Origin: an uncultured Dehalococcoidia bacterium
GTDB lineage: Bacteria; Chloroflexota; Dehalococcoidia; Bin125
Assembly: GCA_958295515.1 (NCBI GenBank)
Contig: CATQGW010000001.1
Location: 903,522-967,521 of the forward strand
Direction of reading: 5' to 3'
DNA length: 64,000 nucleotides
Below the pieces are notes generated by a model. The model saw only the letters and a program-made list of their open reading frames with translations, ran no database searches and was not told the DNA's origin. The position numbers and the translations under genes were made by a program. Below, one piece after another: positions 51,166 through 58,410 of this stretch. Position 1 is the stretch's first letter; every line of letters begins with the position of its first letter.

Positions 51166-52541
51166 GATCGTGTCCTTCGCAGAACATCAAAGCCGACCAC
51201 CGGCTCCTGATCGTGCTCTTCGGTGCTGGCCGCCCAGCTCACGCCGATCTCGTCAAACTGGTAGGCGGGCTCGTTGTGGCCGGCCCGATCCAGGCCCACC
51301 AGCTCCTCGCGCGCGCTGACGCGCAGCGGCATGAACTTGCCGATCAGCCAGAACAGGCCGACCGAGAGCACCAGCGACCAGCCGAACGCAGCGATGATGC
51401 CGACGATCTGCTTCCAGAGCAGGTCCCAGGAACCTTCGATTGCGCCGCTCACGCCGCCGATCGCGGCGACGGCGAACAGACCAGTCGCAAACGCGCCCCA
51501 GATGCCGCCCACGCCATGCACCGCGAACACGTCCAGCGTGTCGTCGAGGTGCCCCCAGCGATGCAGCAGCCGGATGGCGTAGAAGCCGAGCACGCTGGCC
51601 ATTGCGCCGATCGCCACGGCCGGGAACGTGTTGAGATATCCGTCCGTGGCGGGCCAGAGGCCGACGAAGCCTGCCGCGGGCGTGATCGCGACCAGTCCGG
51701 CGACGGCGCCGGTCGCGGCGCCGATGATCGAGGGATGCCCGGTGTAGCGCCAGCTGAGCAGCGTCCAGGCCAGCGCGCCGGCGGCAGCCGCGATCTGCGT
51801 CTGCACGAAGGCGTTGGCGGCGATCTCGTTCGCTTCGAGCGCAGAACCGGCGTTGAAGCCGAACCAGCCGAACCAGAGCAGTCCGGCGCCCAGCACGACC
51901 TTGGAGACATCGTGCGGGTCGGTCTCGGCCACGCTGTCGCGGCGGCGTCCGACGAAGAGCGCGCCAGCCAGCGCCGCGGCGCCGGCGTTGATGTGTACCA
52001 CCGTGCCGCCGGCGAAGTCGGCCGCGCCAAGTTCGAGCAGCCAGCCGCCGTCGGCCCAGACCCAGTGCGCCAGCGGCGCGTAGACGAGCGTCACCCAAGC
52101 CACCGTGAAGACCAGGAGCGCCGAGAAGCGGATGCGCTCCACGAACGCGCCGGTGATCAGCGCTGGCGTGATGATCGCGAACATCAGCTGGAAGACCATG
52201 AAGACGATGTTGGGCAATCCGCCCTCAGAGGCTGGCCAGATCCAGTTGCCGTCTCCGTCCTCGCTGGGGCCGAGACCGCGCAGCCCAAAGTTGGTCAGAT
52301 CGCCGACGAATCCGCCGATGTCGTTGCCGAAGGCGAGGCTGTAGCCCCACAGCACCCAGACGATGGTCACCACGCCCATCATCACGAACGACTGCATGAT
52401 CGTGGAGGCGGCGTTTTTGGTGCGCACCAGCCCGCTGTAGAAGAAGGCGAGCCCGACGACCATCAGCAGCACCAGCGCGGATGCGATCAGCAGCCAGGCA
52501 ATGTGCCCCTCGACCAATGCGATATGGCCTTCGTCGACCAT
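51162..52541 (-). CDS. amtB: ammonium transporter
   Basis: 459 residues with about 11 membrane segments. Amt signatures: GLAFFYSGLVRTKNAASTIMQS near the start, ADFAGGTVVHINAGAAALAG in the middle with the pore-lining His, and VHGVGGIWGAFATGLFA with the second pore His. Typical bacterial Amt length. It is co-transcribed with the P-II gene, the standard glnK-amtB association though in amtB-glnK order here. The C-terminal tail, about 50 residues after the last membrane helix, is where P-II would bind. Confidence 0.95.
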   Translation of the reverse strand: MVDEGHIALVEGHIAWLLIASALVLLMVVGLAFFYSGLVRTKNAASTIMQSFVMMGVVTIVWVLWGYSLAFGNDIGGFVGDLTNFGLRGLGPSEDGDGNWIWPASEGGLPNIVFMVFQLMFAIITPALITGAFVERIRFSALLVFTVAWVTLVYAPLAHWVWADGGWLLELGAADFAGGTVVHINAGAAALAGALFVGRRRDSVAETDPHDVSKVVLGAGLLWFGWFGFNAGSALEANEIAANAFVQTQIAAAAGALAWTLLSWRYTGHPSIIGAATGAVAGLVAITPAAGFVGLWPATDGYLNTFPAVAIGAMASVLGFYAIRLLHRWGHLDDTLDVFAVHGVGGIWGAFATGLFAVAAIGGVSGAIEGSWDLLWKQIVGIIAAFGWSLVLSVGLFWLIGKFMPLRVSAREELVGLDRAGHNEPAYQFDEIGVSWAASTEEHDQEPVVGFDVLRRTRS

Positions 52542-52837
52542 GCGTTACCCCCTCATCGGCGGCGAGGCTGCGCGCCTCGGCCAATCGCCCGCGTTCGTTC
52601 GCTGGGACCGGTTTCGCCGCCCAGAGAGACGGCGACGGGCAGTGTCGCAGCGCATCTGCCTGCGCAGGTTACATCCACGTGAACCGTTGGCGCGATGGCT
52701 CTCTGTGGCGTTGGGCGGCAGCGAGATGGCGCGCCGTTCGGCGACAACGAGCCCCCTGCCGCGATCCTGGAGCGCGGACGGACGTACGATAGGCACAGCA
52801 GACCCGGCGCAGACTGGGCAGCAGACAGGGGCGCACC

Positions 52838-53794
52838 ATGACCGAGATCACGCACCAGACGGTTCAGCTTTCGACGGGGATCGCGATGCATGTGGCGGAG
52901 GCGGGCGCGGGCGCGCCGGTCGTGTTCTGCCACGGCTTCCCGGAGCTCTGGTACTCATGGCGGCATCAGCTGCCGGCGCTGGCGGAGGCGGGTTGGCGGG
53001 CGATCGCGCCGGATATGCGCGGATACGGCGGGACGGACGCGCCGCCGAACATTGCGGACTACACGCAGGAGGCGATCTGCGCGGATATGGCGGCGCTGCT
53101 GGACGCGCTGGGCGAGGAGCAGGCGGTGTTCGTGGGGCACGACTGGGGCGGCGCGGTGGTCTGGAACATGGCGCAGCACCACCCGCAGCGGGTGCGGGCG
53201 GTGGCCGGGGTCAACACGCCGGCGGCGCCCCGCGCGCCGATCAATCCGCTCGAAGCGATGCAGATGAACCCGGGTCGGTTCGACTACCAGCTCTATTTTC
53301 AGGAGCCGGGCGTAGCGGAGGCGGAGTTGGGCGCGGATGTGCAGCGGACATTCACGCTGATGCTGCGTTCGTCGAACGCGGCGGATCGGATCGATGCGCT
53401 GGCGGGCACGGCGGGGGTGCGGGAGCGCGGCGGGCTGCTCGTGGGGATGCCAGAGGATGCGGAGCGGAGCGTGATGCTGACTGAGGAGGATTTGCAGGTC
53501 TTCGTCGAGGCCTACGAGCGGACCGGCTTCCGCGGCGGGCTGAACTGGTACCGCAACCACGGGCGCAACTGGGAGTGGTCGGCGGCGGTTGAGGGACGGC
53601 AGATTGAGCAGCCGGCGCTGATGGTCACGGCAGGGCGCGATCCGGTGCTGCTGCCGGAGATGTCGCAGGGGATGGAGGACTGGATTCCGAATCTGGCGCG
53701 TGGTCACATTGAGGAGTGCGCGCACTGGACGCAGCAGGAAGCGCCGGAGGAGTTGAACAGGATTCTGCTGGAGTGGCTGGCGGCGCTGCCCTAG
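52838..53794 (+). CDS. alpha/beta hydrolase, epoxide hydrolase-like
   Basis: 318 residues. Oxyanion motif HGFPELWYSWRHQLP near residue 32, then DMRGYGGTDAP, nucleophile motif GHDWGGAVVW with Asp near 102, and the catalytic His in EECAHWTQQEAPEEL near 298. HGFPE plus an Asp nucleophile in a GHDWGG elbow is characteristic of soluble epoxide hydrolases; haloalkane dehalogenases share part of it. Cap-domain Tyr residues are plausible (FDYQLYFQ, LNWYRNHGRNW). Probably a detoxification enzyme. Confidence 0.9.
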   Translation: MTEITHQTVQLSTGIAMHVAEAGAGAPVVFCHGFPELWYSWRHQLPALAEAGWRAIAPDMRGYGGTDAPPNIADYTQEAICADMAALLDALGEEQAVFVGHDWGGAVVWNMAQHHPQRVRAVAGVNTPAAPRAPINPLEAMQMNPGRFDYQLYFQEPGVAEAELGADVQRTFTLMLRSSNAADRIDALAGTAGVRERGGLLVGMPEDAERSVMLTEEDLQVFVEAYERTGFRGGLNWYRNHGRNWEWSAAVEGRQIEQPALMVTAGRDPVLLPEMSQGMEDWIPNLARGHIEECAHWTQQEAPEELNRILLEWLAALP

Positions 53795-54429
53795 TCGTCG
53801 GCGTCGAGCGACTCGAGGCGGTTCATCCAGTCTGCGAAACGCGGGCACTCCCGGCGCATTGCATCAAGGCCGATCGCCTCGGCGGCGAGCGCGCCGCCCA
53901 AGACTTTGTCGTAGTCCGGTATTGCGCTCGCGATTCGTTTGCTGGGCGCGGTATCCGAACGGTCGTTGATGTCTTCGGGGCTGGCGAATTGATCGCGTAC
54001 CGCCGCTAACTCGCGCTCTGCGTCGCTGGACGCGACAGCCGCCCGCGCGAATGCGCGAACGTCCGAGAACAGCAGCGCCTCGAACTCGTGCCGCTGTACG
54101 TATGCGAACACACGATCACTGCGCAGTTGTCGATGCGGGCTGCTAGCGTAGGCGTCATCGATTAACTGCTCCAATTCCCTCACGTCATCAGTCGGGCGTT
54201 GGCGAAAGCCGTAGAAGTCGACCAACGTTGTCACCGCGTCGAAGTCGTACGAAAGCTGAGCCAGGTCCTCCACGAGTCGTTCAACAGTGACATTCCCGCC
54301 GGGATGCTCGCGACGTCCGATAAGCATCGGCATCGTCAGCACGCCGTGAGGCAACAGATGACTGACCAGTATCCGCCTAACGAACTGCCGCTCTGTATAT
54401 CCTTCGACCACGATCGCTAAGCGGATCAA
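53791..54429 (-). CDS. DUF4276-like, TOPRIM-type protein, partner of the AAA ATPase
   Basis: 212 residues from TTG 54429, which overlaps the ATPase stop (TTGA); the longer frame runs into the ATPase gene. Residues about 4-20 read RLAIVVEGYTERQFVRRIL, whose invariant Glu in VVEG fits TOPRIM motif 1. VTTLVDFYGF near 68 supplies an acidic pair and VQRHEFEALLFSD near 117 is a strongly conserved-looking helix. DUF4276 proteins occur with OLD/AAA15-type ATPases in candidate defence operons; a nuclease role is inferred. Its 3' end overlaps the epoxide hydrolase stop by four bases. Confidence 0.72.
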   Translation of the reverse strand: MIRLAIVVEGYTERQFVRRILVSHLLPHGVLTMPMLIGRREHPGGNVTVERLVEDLAQLSYDFDAVTTLVDFYGFRQRPTDDVRELEQLIDDAYASSPHRQLRSDRVFAYVQRHEFEALLFSDVRAFARAAVASSDAERELAAVRDQFASPEDINDRSDTAPSKRIASAIPDYDKVLGGALAAEAIGLDAMRRECPRFADWMNRLESLDADD

Positions 54430-55592
54430 GGGTTGCCCTCGAGCAGACCTTTGTACCAGAGGTCGCCGGTGGTATAGCCGGCCTCGAACCACCGCCAATA
54501 CTCATCTGGGCTGAACTGACGGCAATTCGTCTGCCCATCCTCCAGATCCATCACGATGAGCTCCTGTAGCTCGAACACATCGACCAGCGACGGCGCCTGC
54601 GTCGCCACGATGACTTGCCGATCACGACCGGCCCGCTTGATCAGATGCCCGACCAGCTCCACCGCCGCGGGGTGCAGCCCCAGCTCCGGCTCGTCCAGGA
54701 GCAAGACATTGGGCAGCATCTCAGGCGGCAGATAGAGCAGAGTGACCAGCGCGAAGAAGCGCAGCGAGCCGTCGGATGTGAGATGCGCGCCGTACGTCTT
54801 CTCACTCCCGTTCGCCTTCCAGCGCAGGGCGACCTTGCCGTGCTGCTCGGTCAGGTCGAAGCGCTCGAAGCCTGGCAGCATTCGACCGATCTGTCGGCAG
54901 ATCAGGTCATAGAGAGGGAAATTTTCGCGCTCGAGGCGCAGCAACACGGCGGCCAGATTGCCGCCGTGCGACCGCAGCTGCGCGCAATCGCCGACATCCC
55001 ACAACTGCTTGAACGGTGAGCTGTCGGAGGTGTCGTGGAATTGGTAAACAACGCAGCCTCGCAATAGATGCAAGATGGCGCGCGCAGCCGCAGCGTTTGC
55101 GCCATCGAATTCGCCGCCTTGCGCGGCCTCCACGAGCTGCGCTTCGGGATGCGCGCCGTCCAAGTTCTGCCACGGCAAGTCGCTGCCGAGCCCCGGTCGC
55201 GTGCAGCGGAAGGACTCCTCGGTGAAGATCAGCCGATCGTCGTGCGCCCAGGCGAGCGTGAACCGGTAGTCGTTGCGTCCGGCTTCGCTCCGTATCGACA
55301 ACTCCGCCTCGATCTGCGGTGTCGCTTTTCTGCCGCGAAACAGCTGATCATCCGCGCCGCCCTGCCGCGCGACGAACTCTCCCAGCTTGCGCGAGCGCAG
55401 CATCCAGCTGAGCATCTCGAAGAAGCGGATCAGGTTCGACTTGCCGGACCCGTTCGGACCGATCAGCACCGTGACGTTCGGCAGCGCATTGATTTCGATG
55501 TCGGCCAGCGAGCGAAAGCCGCGGATGCGGATCGACTCGATGGCCGAGGTCAGTGCCGGCGCGTCGGCGGGCGGACTTTCGCGGATCGCCAT
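54426..55592 (-). CDS. AAA-family (OLD/RecF-like) ATPase of a two-gene system
   Basis: 388 residues. Walker A GPNGSGKSN near 45-53 follows SIRIRGFRSLADIEINALPNVTVLI, the typical start of AAA_15/AAA_21 SMC-like ATPases. The signature TSDGSLRFFAL and Walker B NVLLLDEPELGLHP lie near 260-300, then an ATQAPSLVDVF segment. No nuclease domain is fused; the downstream DUF4276-like gene, overlapping by four bases, may supply it. Layout ATPase then TOPRIM-like effector recalls PARIS-type and OLD-type systems. It is co-directional with the Gfo/Idh gene, which begins after the ATPase (55597). Confidence 0.85.
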   Translation of the reverse strand: MAIRESPPADAPALTSAIESIRIRGFRSLADIEINALPNVTVLIGPNGSGKSNLIRFFEMLSWMLRSRKLGEFVARQGGADDQLFRGRKATPQIEAELSIRSEAGRNDYRFTLAWAHDDRLIFTEESFRCTRPGLGSDLPWQNLDGAHPEAQLVEAAQGGEFDGANAAAARAILHLLRGCVVYQFHDTSDSSPFKQLWDVGDCAQLRSHGGNLAAVLLRLERENFPLYDLICRQIGRMLPGFERFDLTEQHGKVALRWKANGSEKTYGAHLTSDGSLRFFALVTLLYLPPEMLPNVLLLDEPELGLHPAAVELVGHLIKRAGRDRQVIVATQAPSLVDVFELQELIVMDLEDGQTNCRQFSPDEYWRWFEAGYTTGDLWYKGLLEGNP

Positions 55593-55596
55593 TGGT

Positions 55597-56634
55597 TCAC
55601 TCCAGCGGTTCGATGTCCACCGCGCGGCCGCTGCTCCAGGACTCCCAGACCGCTTCGGTGAAGCGCATGTAGCGCACGCCGTCGGCGAAGTTGGTCAGCT
55701 CGACAGGCGCGCCCTCGCGCACGGAGCGCATGAAGTCGGCCTCGACCTGCCAGTCATGGGCGGTTCCCGGATCGGGTTCGAGCGCTGTCGCATCCTCGCC
55801 GTGCCGCGCCCACTCGCCCGTGTCGCCGAAGCGCCAGGCGAGGCGTCCCGCTGTGCCGTAGAGCTCGATCGAGGGCGGGCCCGGCGCGCCCTCGGTCACG
55901 GCGCTGACGCGGTAGGTGCAGCGCGCGCCGTTGGCCAGATCCGCGAAGATGCCCAGGCTGTCGGGGATTGCGATCGGCATTCGCTCGCCGCTCTCGGCGT
56001 CAACGCGCGAGGTGACGAAGGTGCGGGCGTGGGCGGCGACGCGGGTGGTGTCGCCCATCCAGCGCTGGATGGTCTCGTTGAAGATGCCCAGCTGCATCAT
56101 GTTCTTGCCCGAATAATCCGTGCGGTGCCGCCAGTGCATCGGCGCCTCGGCGTCCAGCCCGCCGCCGTTGAGCAGGGTCAGATGCACCTCGAGGATGTCG
56201 CCCAGCGATCCGTCGGCGCACATTCGCTTGATCGTCTTGCCGAGCCGAAAGTCGAAGGGCGCCGGCACGAGCTGGGCGACCAGGTCGGGGTGGGCGCGCG
56301 CGGCGGCCAGCATCTGCTCGGCCTGCGCGGCGTCGTTCGCCATCCGCGCCTCGCAGAGCACGTGTTTGCCGGCGTCCAGCGCCGCCTCGGTGTATTCGAG
56401 GTGCTTGTAGGGCCAGGTGCCGATGCAGACCGCGTCGACCGCCGGGTCCGCGAGCAGCTGCTCGACGCTCTCGGAGACGCGCGGGATGCCGTATTCGGAC
56501 GCGACGGCCTCGCCGCTGGCGCGCGAGCGATTGACGACATTGACGATTTCCACATCGTCGATCGCGCGGAAGCCGGGAATGTGGCGCAGGCGCTGATTGC
56601 CGCCCGCTCCGATCAGACCGATGCCGAATGCCAT
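55597..56634 (-). CDS. Gfo/Idh/MocA-family oxidoreductase
   Basis: 345 residues from ATG 56634, preceded by GAGGAGG. N-terminal Rossmann fold: FGIGLIGAGGNQRLRHIPGF, then CIGTWPYKHLEYTEAALDAGKHVLCEARMAND, where the usual EKP motif of the family reads CEARMA, so the catalytic lysine of EKP is absent and replaced by Arg. The C-terminal half (LTLLNGGGLDAEAP) is the GFO_IDH_MocA_C sheet. It probably oxidises a sugar, inositol or similar polyol with NAD(P). The substrate is unknown, and the EKP variant makes activity uncertain. Confidence 0.87.
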   Translation of the reverse strand: MAFGIGLIGAGGNQRLRHIPGFRAIDDVEIVNVVNRSRASGEAVASEYGIPRVSESVEQLLADPAVDAVCIGTWPYKHLEYTEAALDAGKHVLCEARMANDAAQAEQMLAAARAHPDLVAQLVPAPFDFRLGKTIKRMCADGSLGDILEVHLTLLNGGGLDAEAPMHWRHRTDYSGKNMMQLGIFNETIQRWMGDTTRVAAHARTFVTSRVDAESGERMPIAIPDSLGIFADLANGARCTYRVSAVTEGAPGPPSIELYGTAGRLAWRFGDTGEWARHGEDATALEPDPGTAHDWQVEADFMRSVREGAPVELTNFADGVRYMRFTEAVWESWSSGRAVDIEPLE

Positions 56635-56772
56635 GGGAACCTCCTCGCGCGACGGCCGCGCAACGTTGCCTACAGCGTAGGCGTTGGCGCGAAGATCGCG
56701 GCTCGCGTATTCTGCCGACAGCCAGCCGGGACGACCATGTGCCCGGTCGGCGACAGCTTCTGGAGAATCACT

Positions 56773-57219
56773 ATGCCGACCGCCGACGAACTCCGCGCAT
56801 CCGTTGACGCCGCACGCACCGTGCTGCGCACCGCCATCACCGCCTCCGCGGGCAACTGGGACACCCCGAAGGGCACCGCCGACGACGGCGAGGCCGGCTG
56901 GTCGCCGCGCCAGGCCGCGGAGCACGTGATTCCCTCGGAGCTGATGTTCGCGGGCGGCATCTGCGCGGCCTGCGGCTACGACGGCCCGGAGAACCCGCTC
57001 GACGGCGAGCCCTCGTTCGCCACGGCCGACGACGCGCTGGCCGCGCTCGATGCGGTGGCCGCCGCCGCCGACTCCAAGGTCAAGTACGTGCAGGACGAGG
57101 AGCTGGGCAAGTCGGCCGGCGGCGAGGGCATGGCGGCCGTGCCGGTCGCGGGTCTGATGGTGATGGACGTGTGGCATCTGGCCGACCACGCGGCGCAGAT
57201 GATCACGCCGATGGCCTAG
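56773..57219 (+). CDS. DinB-like superfamily protein (putative metal-dependent)
   Basis: 148 residues from ATG 56773, with GGAG eight bases upstream. The metal-ligand histidines of the four-helix DinB/mycothiol-transferase fold are visible: AAEHVIPSE near 45 and WHLADHAAQM near the C-terminus. Members include damage-inducible proteins and mycothiol- or bacillithiol-dependent transferases; the substrate here is unknown. The next gene starts four bases after its stop. Confidence 0.8.
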   Translation: MPTADELRASVDAARTVLRTAITASAGNWDTPKGTADDGEAGWSPRQAAEHVIPSELMFAGGICAACGYDGPENPLDGEPSFATADDALAALDAVAAAADSKVKYVQDEELGKSAGGEGMAAVPVAGLMVMDVWHLADHAAQMITPMA

Positions 57220-57223
57220 TCCA

Positions 57224-57421
57224 GTGCGCCGACACTTCGCCGTCCTCACCGCCGCGCTGATCGGTCTGCTGCTGAGCAGCGGGGCCGTGCTGGCGGCCGG
57301 CGCGGAGGGCGGCGGTCTGGGCGCAGGGCCGATCATCGGGATCGTGATCTCGATTGCGCTCGCCGCGCTGCTGATCGGCGGTTCGCTGGGCTACATCCTG
57401 CCCAAGCCGCCCAAGCGGTGA
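57224..57421 (+). CDS. small membrane protein, 65 aa
   Basis: GTG start at 57224. Two hydrophobic segments: about 6-26 (an uncleaved or cleavable signal, LTAALIGLLLSSGAVLAAG) and 36-56 (IIGIVISIALAALLIGGSLG), ending PKPPKR. Family not recognised. It is sandwiched between the DinB-like gene and the methyltransferase with gaps of four and seven bases, so it is probably co-transcribed. Confidence 0.6.
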   Translation: MRRHFAVLTAALIGLLLSSGAVLAAGAEGGGLGAGPIIGIVISIALAALLIGGSLGYILPKPPKR

Positions 57422-57428
57422 GCGGACG

Positions 57429-58058
57429 GTGACCGACGAGTCGCCCTTCCGCCCGGAGCATTTCGGCAAGTACGACGAGTCCGACGACGCGCTGTTCTAC
57501 ACGGAGCCGCGCTTCGTGACGCATATTGACGATGTCGCGATCGCAGCGCTCTCGGCGCACTACGCGGCAGTGCTTCAGCCCGACCACCGGGTGCTGGACT
57601 TGATGTCGTCGTGGGTATCGCACCTGCCGGATGGATACAAGCCGGCCAAAGCGGTTGGGCTGGGGATGAACGCGGCGGAGTTGGCGCGCAATCCCGCGCT
57701 GGATCAGTGGGTGGTCCAGGACCTCAATGAGAATCCGACGCTGTCCTGGGAAGCCGCCAGCTTCGATGCCGCGCTGATTGCGGTCTCGGTGCAGTATCTA
57801 CAGCGTCCGCTGGAGGTGTTCGCAGAGATTGCGCGGGTGCTGGAGCCGGGCGGGATCTGCATCGTCTCATTCTCCAACCGCTGCTTTCCCACCAAGGCAG
57901 TCGCGCTCTGGCAAGGGCTGAACGATGCAGGGCACGTGCAGCAGGTGGGAGCCTACTTCCACCACGCCGGCGGCTTCGAGCGCTCGCAATGGTTCGAGCG
58001 CAAACATCCCGGCGCAGACCCGCTCTACATCGTGCAAGCCCGCACCCCTCACGACTAG
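57429..58058 (+). CDS. class I SAM-dependent methyltransferase
   Basis: 209 residues from GTG 57429. SAM-binding motif I VLDLMSSWVSHLPDGY near 57, then AVGLGMNAAELARNPAL, motif IV-like DAALIAVSVQYLQRPLEVFAEIARVLEPGGICIVSFSNRCF. The motif-I sequence DLMSSWVSHLP, with DLMSS in place of the usual GxGxG, occurs in a distinct group of hypothetical methyltransferases, so the substrate is unknown. It ends the three-gene run. Confidence 0.85.
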   Translation: MTDESPFRPEHFGKYDESDDALFYTEPRFVTHIDDVAIAALSAHYAAVLQPDHRVLDLMSSWVSHLPDGYKPAKAVGLGMNAAELARNPALDQWVVQDLNENPTLSWEAASFDAALIAVSVQYLQRPLEVFAEIARVLEPGGICIVSFSNRCFPTKAVALWQGLNDAGHVQQVGAYFHHAGGFERSQWFERKHPGADPLYIVQARTPHD

Positions 58059-58410
58059 CGTCTGCTCTCACCCTCCCGACATTCCCATCCCGCCATACCC
58101 ACACTCATCTATGCGCTACGCCCGCACTGCCACCCCGTCATACCTGCGCTTGCCGTGGGTATAACGGCGTTCCCAGCACCCAACCCAGCACCCGCCGTCC
58201 CTCTCCCTCTCTTCCGTCGCCCCGACTTTGATCGGCGGGCTTACCCATACCACTTTCCAACTCAGTCCATCTCGACGCCACACCGCTTACTCACCGTCTT
58301 TGCAGGAGAGAAGTGAGGAGAAGAGTAGAAAGTCATGCGCTCAAACAGCGTTGTAGATCATTCCTACTGTCATTCTCGCACAAGCACGAACAGCAGAATT
58401 GCAAGCAGCC
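58059..58410. other. 352-base intergenic stretch with one diverged repeat copy
   Basis: Between convergent genes. A diverged copy of the GGGTAT inverted repeat lies at 58136-58166 and a related CCCATACCCAC half-copy near 58098. The rest is pyrimidine-rich with no supported gene. Confidence 0.5.
58136..58166. repeat. inverted repeat, dispersed GGGTAT family, diverged copy 3
   Basis: CGTCATACCTGCGCTTGCCG then TGGGTATAACG. It is the reverse-complement orientation of the copies at 12622 and 46911 with a few substitutions, so the stem is imperfect. Confidence 0.7.
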
